This document shows positions 7,145-12,947 of a stretch of DNA of 12,947 nt, in pieces. Position 1 is the stretch's first letter; every line of letters begins with the position of its first letter. The notes beneath the pieces were generated by a model. The model was not told the origin of the DNA. It ran no database searches and was given only the letters and a program-made list of their open reading frames with translations. Source of the stretch: JALHTV01 sp049510055 (GTDB lineage Bacteria > Planctomycetota > Phycisphaerae > SM23-33); contig JBEKZI010000063.1 in assembly GCA_049510055.1 (NCBI GenBank), positions 1 through 12,947 of the forward strand, in the 5' to 3' direction. The translations under genes were made by a program, and so were the position numbers.

Positions 7145-7297
7145 TTACGGCGTTTTGACGTTGCACGCCGCGCAGTGCTTGCCGGCGGCGACGCCGATCA
7201 GGAAGATGACGACGATGGCGACGACGTGGATGATCCACCATCCCCAGTTGAGGAACTGGATCGGCGCGGGCACAATGACGCTGAGCAGTTCGTTCAT
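7145..7297 (-). CDS. 50-residue single-span membrane protein with C-terminal CxxC
   Basis: A small gene of unknown function. The product begins MNELLSVIVPAPIQFLNWGW, has a strongly hydrophobic segment from about residue 20 to 38 (WIIHVVAIVVIFLIGVAAG), and ends with KHCAACNVKTP. The translation is clean, with a TAA stop and an excellent ribosome site: AAAGGA lies 6 nt before the ATG. The gene immediately upstream of the Tyr-rich exported protein gene on the same strand uses a near-identical leader style, GAAAGG then ATG. The two are 96 nt apart with no terminator between them, so an operon is likely. The HCAAC motif after the membrane span could bind metal, form a disulfide or receive a thioether. 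The orientation of the tail is not certain. Other overlapping reading frames here lack an SD and hydrophobic pattern. Confidence 0.75.
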   Translation of the reverse strand: MNELLSVIVPAPIQFLNWGWWIIHVVAIVVIFLIGVAAGKHCAACNVKTP

Positions 7298-7373
7298 GGT
7301 CTGTCCTTTCGGTTCTCCGTGCGATTCCTCCCGGCATACGGCCCTTGCCGGGTGTAGAATAACACATCAGCAA

Positions 7374-7379
7374 ATTATA
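7374..7379 (-). promoter_or_regulatory. candidate -10 element upstream of the 50-residue membrane protein
   Basis: On the minus strand the exact -10 hexamer TATAAT stands at 7379-7374, about 75 nt before the ATG at 7297. No convincing -35 is visible 16-18 nt further upstream. The surrounding GCCTATAATTT is identical over 11 nt to the sequence around the strong -10 of the Cys-rich gene at 8161-8166. Confidence 0.35.
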
Positions 7380-7443
7380 GGCCCGCCGGATGGGCCGCGG
7401 CAGCAGCCGGACCGCCGGTGCCGCCCTCTAAGGAGAATGAGCC

Positions 7444-7875
7444 ATGGCCCTGGGCAAGTTGCATCTTCTGGTGCTGCACTTTCCGATCGCGCTGGTCTTG
7501 GCAGCCGCCTTGGCCGATGTCCTGTGGCTGTGGCGGCGCAAGACGTTTTTCGGGGAGGCCGGCTTCTATTGTCTGCTGGTGGGGGCGATCTCCGCCGTGC
7601 CCACGATGGCTGCCGGGCTGATGCTGATCAGCACCATGAGCTTGAGCGGGCAAATCGCCCAACTGGGCGAGGTGCACGAGTCCTTGGGCATTATCACCAC
7701 GACGGTGGTCCTTCTGACCGCCGGCCTGCGGGTGGCCCTGCGGAACCGCCTGTCGGGCCTGTGGGGATGGGCCTATGGCGTGCTGATGCTGGCCTCGGTC
7801 GTTCTGATCACGCTGACCGGGCACTACGGCGGGCTGCTGGCCTTCGGGCCGGACTACCTGTCCGGGATTTTCTAA
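7444..7875 (+). CDS. DUF2231-like four-helix membrane protein
   Basis: A 143-residue inner-membrane protein with four predicted spans, near residues 5-28, 40-65, 82-97 and 108-125. It fits the DUF2231-type family by its HFPIALVLAAALAD opening in helix 1 and the LTGHYGGLLAFGPDYL ending, which resembles the family's TGHLGG-L-YGHGV. The histidines H7, H12 and the TGHYGG histidine could be heme or metal ligands in the membrane, but this is inference and the family function is not established. AAGGAG lies 8 nt before the ATG at 7444, so the start is secure. It is transcribed divergently from the 50-residue membrane protein, with 146 nt between their starts. I see no good plus-strand promoter in that gap. 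Confidence 0.75.
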   Translation: MALGKLHLLVLHFPIALVLAAALADVLWLWRRKTFFGEAGFYCLLVGAISAVPTMAAGLMLISTMSLSGQIAQLGEVHESLGIITTTVVLLTAGLRVALRNRLSGLWGWAYGVLMLASVVLITLTGHYGGLLAFGPDYLSGIF

Positions 7876-7938
7876 AAAACAAGCACATCCTCCGGCGGCG
7901 TCGAAGGTGTCGGAGTGTCGAAAAACCTCTGAACGTAC

Positions 7939-7996
7939 GTAGAGCCCTTCGCGCGGACCCCCGGGTCCGCTGAAGAGCTCTACGGGCGCTGCGCCC
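7939..7996. terminator. long composite hairpin between convergent DUF2231 and Cys-rich genes
   Basis: A nested inverted repeat spans 7939-7983: GTAGAGC with GCTCTAC outside, CTTC with GAAG in the middle, and GCGGACCC with GGGTCCGC inside around a 2-nt loop, about 19 pairs with two small internal bulges. Directly after it, GGGCGC-T-GCGCCC (7984-7996) forms a second perfect hairpin. Reading the minus strand, the large hairpin is followed about 12 nt on by GGTTTTT. It sits 14 nt before the stop of the Cys-rich gene. A bidirectional terminator is the simplest reading. A REP-like mobile or dispersed palindrome is an alternative. Confidence 0.55.
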
Positions 7997-8010
7997 AAGG
8001 GGTATTTACT

Positions 8011-8133
8011 CTAGGCCTTCTTGGCCGGCGTGCAGGTGCACTTCTCCGCGGGCTTCTTGCAACCCGAGCAGACCTTGTCCTTAATCTCGCGGCCGCATTT
8101 GGCGCAAGGTGAGCATCCGCAGCTTTGGCACAT
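8011..8133 (-). CDS. 40-residue cysteine-rich miniprotein (nine Cys, probable metal binder)
   Basis: I recognise no named family. The 40-residue protein has cysteines at 2, 5, 7, 10, 13, 22, 25, 32 and 34. They form CxxC (2-5 and 10-13), CGCSPC, CSGC (22-25) and CTC patterns, with ten lysines and arginines toward the C-terminus. The CxxC pairs resemble a compact zinc ribbon or treble-clef set, so it probably binds one or two metal ions in the cytoplasm. There is no signal peptide. AAGGAG lies 7 nt before the ATG at 8133, and a near-consensus promoter lies just upstream. An in-frame ATG at 8262 would place that promoter inside the coding region, so I reject it. The strong signals suggest high expression, which would fit a metal buffer or a small regulatory protein. 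The partner is unknown. Confidence 0.78.
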   Translation of the reverse strand: MCQSCGCSPCAKCGREIKDKVCSGCKKPAEKCTCTPAKKA

Positions 8134-8160
8134 GAGTGGTCTCCTTATTCGCGGTGAAAA

Positions 8161-8190
8161 ATTATAGGCTCGTTCCCGGACCCTTATCAA
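8161..8190 (-). promoter_or_regulatory. strong sigma70 promoter of the Cys-rich miniprotein gene
   Basis: On the minus strand TTGATA (8190-8185, 5 of 6) and TATAAT (8166-8161, 6 of 6) are separated by 18 nt. Transcription should start near 8153, giving a 20-nt leader that carries AAGGAG. It is the best promoter match in the window. Confidence 0.75.
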
Positions 8191-8290
8191 TATTTTGGGG
8201 ATGGCCGCAGAGAAGCTTTGCGCAGAAAAGCCGTGCTTGAAGGTGCCAAGCCTTCTTTTCACCGGTCCGCCCTATGCCCCAACGGCTACG

Positions 8291-9259
8291 TTAGGTCGCA
8301 CTGTCCTGGGGCGAGCGGCCATGCTCATCCAGCCAAGTGATCAAGGTGCTGACCCGCGTCTGGGCTAGGGCAATGCAGGTATCCGCCGCCCCGTAGTAGA
8401 GGTTAAGTCCGTCCTTGTCGTCGTCGAGGGTATAGCCGCAGGGGAAGACCACGTTGCCCACATCTCCCCGCCGCTCATAAAATTCTTGAGGGCCGAAGAG
8501 CCAGATGTCGCTTCGTTTCAGGCATCGTTCGGGGGTCGCCAGATCCAGCATCGCAAGCCCGATGCGGTACAAGCAGCCCGCCGCCGTCTGGCGAACCCCG
8601 TGGTACATGATCAACCAGCCCCGGGCCGTCTCGATGGGCGGGCAGGCCAGTCCGACCTTGTGAGCGTCCCACCAGCCTCCGCGCCGGGCCGGCAAGGCCA
8701 CGTGATGACTACCCCAGTGCCGCAGGTCCGGCGAGTACGAGATCCAGATATGTGCCCCGGTCGTGCTGACGGGGCGGTGCAACATGGCCCAGAACTTGCC
8801 CACGCGCTGCGGCAGGACCGCCGCGTCTTTGTCTTCCGGCGGCATCACGACGCCGATCCGCTCAAAAGTATGGAAGTCTTCCGTGAAGGCCAGCGAGACG
8901 CACGGTCCTCCTCGCGCAAAGGCCGCGTACGTCACGGCGTACTTTCCCAACTCCTGGATATAGGTGATCCGCGGGTCCTCGATTCCCCACAACTCCTGGG
9001 GATAATTCTTCGGGTCCGGGTACAAGGCCGGTTCTTTTTCAATCTCCCATCCGTCCACGCCGTTGCGGGACCTGGCGACGCAAAGATGGGAAAGACCCCG
9101 GTAGTCTTCCACGCGACAGAGCAGTAGGGTCGTGCCGTCGGCCAAGCGGACCGCCCCGGGGTTGAAGACGCTGTTGGCGGGGTAGGGCCACCTGTCGGCT
9201 GTCAGAATCGGGTTGGACGGATGACGAATCAGGATTTCTTCCGTGGGATGACCGGCCAT
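8291..9259 (-). CDS. GH130 family glycoside phosphorylase/hydrolase
   Basis: A 322-residue protein of glycoside hydrolase family 130, a five-bladed beta-propeller family that mostly phosphorolyses beta-mannosides to mannose-1-phosphate. Family blocks are in order: NPGA (33-36), CRVEDYRG (48-55), WGIEDPRIT (91-99), DKDAAVLP (143-150), HRP (161-163), WDAHKVG (197-203), YHGV (219-222), ERRGDVGNVVFPCG (262-275) and YYGAAD (288-293). D95 in GIEDPR is the expected catalytic acid. Basic and His residues (HRP, YHGV, the RRG loop) fit phosphate binding, but whether this member is a phosphorylase or hydrolase cannot be settled here. There is no signal peptide, so it acts in the cytoplasm. The ATG at 9259 is only 4 nt after the GT4 gene stop and has a weak SD, so coupled translation is likely. 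Substrate class (beta-1,2 or beta-1,4 mannoside) is unknown. Confidence 0.9.
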   Translation of the reverse strand: MAGHPTEEILIRHPSNPILTADRWPYPANSVFNPGAVRLADGTTLLLCRVEDYRGLSHLCVARSRNGVDGWEIEKEPALYPDPKNYPQELWGIEDPRITYIQELGKYAVTYAAFARGGPCVSLAFTEDFHTFERIGVVMPPEDKDAAVLPQRVGKFWAMLHRPVSTTGAHIWISYSPDLRHWGSHHVALPARRGGWWDAHKVGLACPPIETARGWLIMYHGVRQTAAGCLYRIGLAMLDLATPERCLKRSDIWLFGPQEFYERRGDVGNVVFPCGYTLDDDKDGLNLYYGAADTCIALAQTRVSTLITWLDEHGRSPQDSAT

Positions 9260-9263
9260 GGGT

Positions 9264-11531
9264 TCACTCGCTTATTTCGCTCTGGGCCAATTTCATTTCC
9301 ACCAGCGACAGCAGGAAGGCCAAGGTGGACTCGGCCCCTTGGTTCTGGTTCACGCGGTCGGGGTGCAGCCCGTCCCGGCAACCGCCCGTCGTGGGGTCGT
9401 ACAGGGGCAGGTGAAGGTCGTTGGCCCCCAGGAACCAGTCGAAAGCACACTGGGCTTCCCCTTGCCAGCGGCTGTCTCCCGTGGCCCGGTAGGCCTCCAG
9501 GCAGGCTGAGATGATTGAGTACGCCTCGATGGGCTGCTGGTCAAACCGAGCCCGCTCGCCGCCTCGTTTCATGAATCCGTTTGTGCCGATGGGCACGAAG
9601 TGCCCCTCGGCGGACTTCTGCACCCGGCACAGCCAGTCTAGGCTGGTCAGGCCCGCTTCGAGCATATCCGGCCGATTCATCCAGCGGCCGCTGAGGATCA
9701 TCGCGTGCGGCAATTTGGCGTTGGTGTAGGCCAGGGTGCCCTCGAACCAGACCCAGTCGTCTGAGCGCGACGCCTTGAAGAGGTCCAGCAGCCTTTGGGC
9801 CAAGGTCTCTCGGGCGTTTTGGGCGGCGCGAGCTCCGAAAAATCGCCGGAGGTACTCGTGGATTCCTATCAGGGTGAAGGCCCACGCCCGCGGCGACGTG
9901 AACTCCAGAGCCTTGGTCAGGGCCTGGTCGAATATCCTGCCCGCCGTCCCCCTTAACCCTTCGTCTTGGCTGCGTCCCAGCACCGTGCTCAATGCCCATA
10001 ATGCACGGGCATGGCCGTCTTCGGGCATCTGTTCGTCCAACCAGCGATGATCGTAGGACAGGAAGTTACGGAAGTGCCCCCTGGCGGGGTCAAAGGCGTT
10101 CCAGATAAAGGCCATGTAGCGCACCTGGAGATCGGTCAACGGCGGATGGCCGTCGCCAGCGATTTCTTCCAGCAGAATGGTGAGCACCAGGGCCCGGGCG
10201 TTGTCATCCGTGGTGTAGCCGTGGTTGTAGTCCGGCACGATGAAGACGGCGTGTTGAAGCATGCCGGTGTCGTCCGTCATCTGGCGCAGGTGTCTGAGGT
10301 TCAACGGGGGCAGTTCGCGGGGGCGCTTGTCCAGCGTCTTGGCGGTGAACACGGCCCGGGCGCGGTGGGCCCGCTCGGAGCGCGCCCGCTCAAGGGTCTC
10401 CACATAGCGGGTAGCCACCTGCGGCCAGGTGATCTCCCGGCCGGCCATGTAGGCCCGCTTGCGAGCGGCGTGGCGCTCCGCCTCGTGGTCCAGGACGTAG
10501 CACGCCGTTTCCGCAATGGCCTTGGCGTCCTTGAAGGGAACCAGCCAGCCCCGCCCGTCCGCCAGCAGTTCCTCCGCGTGCCAGTAGGGCGTTGAGATGA
10601 TGGCCTTGCCCGTGCCCACGGCATAACTCAGCGTGCCTGAGGTAATCTGTTCGCGCTGCAAGTAGGGGGTGAGATACACGTCGGCGGCGCAGAGGAACTC
10701 GACCAACTCCTCCTTGCTCACAAAGCGGTTGTGGAAAAGGACGTTGGCGGCTACGCGTCTCTGCTGCGCCAGCCGCTCCAGCGAAAGCCTGTAAGCCTCG
10801 CCCTCCCGGCGCTTCAGCGCAGGATGCGTGGCTCCGACGATCATGTACATCACGTTGGGGTGTGCGGCCAGGATGCTCAGCAGCGCTTCGATGACGTACT
10901 CAATGCCCTTGTCGGGCGACAGGAGCCCGAAGGTCAGCAGCACGCTCCGGCCCTCGACGCCGAATTGGTCCTTGTAGAAGTTGGGGTCCACAAAAGGCAC
11001 GTCCGGCACGCCGTGCGGAATGAAGTCGATCTTCTCGGCGGGAACCTTGTAGATTTCCTTGAGGAAATCCACTCCCTTGTGCGACATGGCCACGAGGCGA
11101 TCGGACAGCCGGCACAGCTCTTTGGTCACGCGGGCCTGCGGGGGGGTGGGCTCGCGGAGGATCGAATGCAACGTGGTCACGACCGGCATGCGCAATTCCC
11201 GCAGCAGCGATAGAATGTGGCTTCCGGCCGGGCCGCCGAAAAGACCGTACTCATGTTGCAGGCAGACCACGGAGAAGTTGTTGATGTTGAGGAAATCCGC
11301 CGCTCTGCGGTAGGAGGCGACATCACGTTCGGCGATCTCGAAGTGTGTCCTGGGCGGATACTCGTAGCTGCTGTCGGGATCGGTCACGGCGACCTGGCAG
11401 ATATCCCAGTCACTGTGGGCCGAGCAGATCGCGTCGCACAAGTCGGCTGCGAACGTCGCGATCCCGCACTGTCGGGGTACGGAGCTTCCCACAAAGGCTA
11501 CGCGTCCTTGAATGGAGCCGTTAGCTTTCAT
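9264..11531 (-). CDS. GT4 glycosyltransferase fused to a C-terminal helical-barrel domain
   Basis: A 755-residue two-domain protein. Residues about 10-385 are a GT-B glycosyltransferase of family 4. The N-terminal donor-less half begins VAFVGSSVPRQCGIATFAADL with the acceptor-side HEYGLFGG. The second half has FIPHGVP, FGLLSPDKGIEYVIEAL, and the nucleotide-sugar site REQITSGTLSYAVGTGKAI (about 294-312), where EQITSGTLSYA stands in for the usual E-x7-E. Residues about 410-750 form a separate helical domain with TTDDNARAL, FRNFLSYD, EDGHARALWAL, WFEGTLAYTNAKLPHA, FDQQPIEAYS and NQGAESTLAFLLSL. Repeated helix pairs with conserved Asp/Glu suggest an (alpha/alpha)6 barrel as in six-hairpin glycosidases; this is inference. 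No signal peptide or span is seen, so it is cytoplasmic. It may build a mannoside that the following GH130 gene degrades. The SD before the ATG at 11531 is weak (AGGAA, 12 nt away), but homologous proteins begin close to this point. Confidence 0.85.
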   Translation of the reverse strand: MKANGSIQGRVAFVGSSVPRQCGIATFAADLCDAICSAHSDWDICQVAVTDPDSSYEYPPRTHFEIAERDVASYRRAADFLNINNFSVVCLQHEYGLFGGPAGSHILSLLRELRMPVVTTLHSILREPTPPQARVTKELCRLSDRLVAMSHKGVDFLKEIYKVPAEKIDFIPHGVPDVPFVDPNFYKDQFGVEGRSVLLTFGLLSPDKGIEYVIEALLSILAAHPNVMYMIVGATHPALKRREGEAYRLSLERLAQQRRVAANVLFHNRFVSKEELVEFLCAADVYLTPYLQREQITSGTLSYAVGTGKAIISTPYWHAEELLADGRGWLVPFKDAKAIAETACYVLDHEAERHAARKRAYMAGREITWPQVATRYVETLERARSERAHRARAVFTAKTLDKRPRELPPLNLRHLRQMTDDTGMLQHAVFIVPDYNHGYTTDDNARALVLTILLEEIAGDGHPPLTDLQVRYMAFIWNAFDPARGHFRNFLSYDHRWLDEQMPEDGHARALWALSTVLGRSQDEGLRGTAGRIFDQALTKALEFTSPRAWAFTLIGIHEYLRRFFGARAAQNARETLAQRLLDLFKASRSDDWVWFEGTLAYTNAKLPHAMILSGRWMNRPDMLEAGLTSLDWLCRVQKSAEGHFVPIGTNGFMKRGGERARFDQQPIEAYSIISACLEAYRATGDSRWQGEAQCAFDWFLGANDLHLPLYDPTTGGCRDGLHPDRVNQNQGAESTLAFLLSLVEMKLAQSEISE

Positions 11532-11798
11532 AGAAACCGTCTATTCCTGCCCGTTCCATAATGACATGCCGCATGAAGGCCGTAGTACGGCATAGGCATC
11601 TTAAGGGCTGGACCATGCGCCGCAATGACTATCTATCGCGCAAACGAACATTGCTGAACGTTAGCGCCTCCGATCCGGCGCCGGCTTTGGATTGCTTTGC
11701 TTTTCTTCAGCGGAGGGGGCCGCGGCAGGTCGTTTTCTCGATCTTGACGAGGGGGCGCCGTGCCCCGGTTCTTTCGTGCAATGGCTTGGAATTTCTGA

Positions 11799-11804
11799 TA
11801 AAAT
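11799..11804 (+). promoter_or_regulatory. possible -10 element of the RND adaptor gene
   Basis: TAAAAT (11799-11804, 5 of 6 to TATAAT) lies in an A/T-rich stretch about 80 nt before the adaptor ATG. The hexamer 17 nt upstream, GTGCAA, matches a -35 at only 3 of 6, so this is a weak call. Confidence 0.25.
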
Positions 11805-11848
11805 AAGGGTTTTAGCTCACTAAGAATTGTGTTTAAGAAGGTTTTGGG

Positions 11849-11870
11849 TCGCTCGGTTTGGGACGAGCGA
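11849..11870. promoter_or_regulatory. inverted repeat in the leader of the RND adaptor gene
   Basis: TCGCTCG (11849-11855) and CGAGCGA (11864-11870) are perfect 7-nt arms around an 8-nt spacer. The right arm touches the start of the SD region. It could be a repressor operator, as is common for RND pump operons under TetR-type control, or an RNA hairpin that limits ribosome access. No regulator gene is visible in the window. Confidence 0.4.
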
Positions 11871-11885
11871 GGAAGAGGAACAGTT

Positions 11886-12947
11886 ATGGCGAGACGAATT
11901 TCGATAAGCCGCTTTTCTGAGATACTGGCAGCGGTGGTGGCCGTTTCGGCATGGGCCGCGGCCCTGGAGATGTCCGGGTGCGGCGGAAATTCCTCCAGCC
12001 AGGAAAAGCAACCGCCCGTGCCGGTCCTGGCGGGCGTGGTGGAGAAACGCGACGTGCCGGTTCAGGTCTTCAACATCGGCACCGTCGAGGCCCATTCGAC
12101 CGTTTCCGTCAAGTCGCTTATCGGCGGCGAACTGATGAAGGTGCACGTTAAGGAAGGCCAGGAGGTCAAGCAGGGCGACCCCCTCTTCACCATCGATCCG
12201 CGGCCCACCCAGGCGGCGTTGAACCAGGCCGAGGCCAATCTGGCCAAAGATACCGTTCAGTACGAAAGCGCGGTGCGGAACGCCAAACGGGTGGAGACGT
12301 TGTACAAGCAGAACGTCTCGTCGCAAGACGAGCTGGACACGGCCCAGACGGCGGCCGATTCCCTGGCGGCGGCGATCAAGGCCGACAAGGCCGCGATCGA
12401 AATGGCCACGATCCAACTGGGGTATTGCCAGATTAACTCGCCCGTCGACGGCGTCACCGGCGAACTGCTGGTCAACGAGGGCAATATCGTCAAATCCAAC
12501 GACGTCGCGCTCATCACCATCAACCAGGTTCAGCCCATCTACGTGTCCTTTTCGGTGCCTCAGCAATATCTGCCGGAGATCCGCCACTACCTGGACATCG
12601 GAAGGCTCAAGATTGACGTCTCCACCGTCAAGGAAGTCCAGCATCTGGCTACCGGCGAGCTGGACTTCATCGACAACACCATCGATCTGACCACGGGCAC
12701 CATTCACCTCAAGGGTGTCTTCGCCAACGAGGACCGCAAGCTCTGGCCGGGGCAGTTCGTCAACGTTGCCCTGACGCTCACGGTAGATAAGGGAGCCTCG
12801 GTGGTGCCTTCGCGGGCGATCCAGGTGGGCCAGGAAGGGCAGTTCGTCTACATCATTAACAACGACATGACCGTCACGTATCAGAAGGTGACCGTGGAAC
12901 GGATCTTTGACGGCCACTCGGTGGTTACGGGTCTCCAGCCGGGCCAG
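11886..12947 (+). CDS. RND efflux periplasmic adaptor lipoprotein (AcrA/MdtA-like), 3' end outside window
   Basis: The frame stays open from ATG 11886 to the window edge, giving 354 residues of a HlyD/AcrA-type membrane-fusion protein that links an RND pump to an outer-membrane channel. Residues 1-31 are a basic then hydrophobic leader ending MSG-C32, a lipobox with Met at -3, followed by GG. This suggests lipid attachment, less certain because the -3 residue is unusual. Residues about 69-103 form the lipoyl-like half (SVKSLIGGELMKVHVKEGQEV, QGDPLFTID). Residues about 107-175 are the alpha-hairpin, including LYKQNVSSQDELDTAQ. CQINSPVDGVTGELLVNEG returns to the second lipoyl half, and the beta-barrel has VFANEDRKLWPGQFVNV. 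SD GAGGA lies 6 nt before the ATG. A pump gene probably follows to the right. Confidence 0.92.
   Translation, partial: MARRISISRFSEILAAVVAVSAWAAALEMSGCGGNSSSQEKQPPVPVLAGVVEKRDVPVQVFNIGTVEAHSTVSVKSLIGGELMKVHVKEGQEVKQGDPLFTIDPRPTQAALNQAEANLAKDTVQYESAVRNAKRVETLYKQNVSSQDELDTAQTAADSLAAAIKADKAAIEMATIQLGYCQINSPVDGVTGELLVNEGNIVKSNDVALITINQVQPIYVSFSVPQQYLPEIRHYLDIGRLKIDVSTVKEVQHLATGELDFIDNTIDLTTGTIHLKGVFANEDRKLWPGQFVNVALTLTVDKGASVVPSRAIQVGQEGQFVYIINNDMTVTYQKVTVERIFDGHSVVTGLQPGQ

Larger units (their letters stand above)
11532..11885. other. 354-nt non-coding control region between GT4 fusion and RND adaptor genes
   Basis: This region lies between two divergent genes. I see no convincing gene in it. 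An 81-codon plus frame at 11561-11806 has no SD and no family resemblance. It contains a 13-bp palindrome GCCGTA-G-TACGGC (11579-11591), 48 nt before the GT4 start, that could be an operator. It also has GC-rich sequence around 11740-11770 and an A/T-rich stretch (11787-11820). A second inverted repeat lies near the adaptor start. No strong promoter is visible for the GT4 gene. Confidence 0.6.

Noticed and set aside
7140..7373. Arg-rich 77-codon minus frame and a plus frame over the same bases
   Set aside because: Neither has a ribosome site or a credible protein composition. The overlapping 50-codon frame has an excellent SD and a clear membrane span.
8225..8260. Imperfect stem (GAAAAG/CTTTTC with inner GAAGG/CCTTC) after the GH130 gene as its terminator
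   Set aside because: The stem is weak and A/T-rich outside, and the T-run falls on the plus strand, where no gene ends. I could not support a terminator for the GH130 operon.
8134..8262. N-terminal extension of the Cys-rich protein to an ATG at 8262
   Set aside because: The extension would contain the near-consensus promoter and the SD of the shorter form.
11561..11806. Possible 81-residue plus-strand gene upstream of the RND adaptor
   Set aside because: No SD before the ATG, no hydrophobic or motif pattern, and it runs into the A/T-rich promoter-like stretch.
11820..12917. Long minus-strand reading frame of 365 codons
   Set aside because: It is antisense to the RND adaptor, whose plus-strand translation shows a lipobox, lipoyl-like halves and alpha-hairpin motifs plus a good SD. 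The minus frame has no family resemblance and exists because of high-GC codon structure.

Overview
The window is high-GC bacterial DNA with tightly packed genes, ordinary Shine-Dalgarno sites and several sigma70-like promoters. The gene set is a three-subunit transhydrogenase, a KdgK-like sugar kinase, a GT4/GH130 pair, very small Cys-rich and membrane proteins, and an RND adaptor lipoprotein. The RND adaptor and lipoprotein signal point to a Gram-negative, didermic organism. The protein flavour resembles Planctomycetota (Phycisphaerae-like), but that placement is an inference from general resemblance, not from a marker gene. I found no rRNA, tRNA, CRISPR array, IS element or phage gene.

Layout, left to right. 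(1) 1-1500: the last 17 codons of the small membrane subunit of proton-translocating NAD(P) transhydrogenase, then complete pntB. (2) 1542-3327: a ferritin-like/rubrerythrin-type protein (-) and a PfkB-family 2-keto-3-deoxygluconate-kinase-like gene (+), divergent from a shared 223-nt control region with a palindrome over the ferritin promoter. (3) 3418-5697: a MATE multidrug exporter and a DUF2461 protein, both (-), each with its own candidate promoter. (4) 5781-7875: an exported protein with a helical-repeat N-terminal part, a very Tyr-rich middle and four exact-period 18-residue repeats, ending at a clear intrinsic terminator. Just upstream on the same strand is a 50-residue single-span membrane protein ending in a CxxC motif. 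Divergent from it is a four-helix DUF2231-like membrane protein. (5) 7939-9259: a long composite hairpin, a 40-residue protein with nine cysteines behind a near-consensus promoter, and a GH130 glycoside phosphorylase/hydrolase. (6) 9264-11531: a 755-residue fusion of a GT4 glycosyltransferase with a C-terminal helical (probably alpha/alpha-barrel) domain, 4 nt upstream of GH130 in the same operon. (7) 11532-12947: a 354-nt region with few clear signals, then a plus-strand AcrA/MdtA-type RND periplasmic adaptor that runs off the right edge.

The genes form functional pairs rather than one pathway. Transhydrogenase supplies NADPH from the proton gradient. The GT4-barrel/GH130 pair looks like synthesis and phosphorolysis of a mannoside or similar glycan. 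The MATE and RND genes are exporters. Three features are least explained by known families: the Tyr-rich/EEH-repeat exported protein with its 50-residue membrane neighbour, the nine-Cys miniprotein, and the C-terminal half of the GT4 fusion. I do not see an unmistakable new defence or mobile system.
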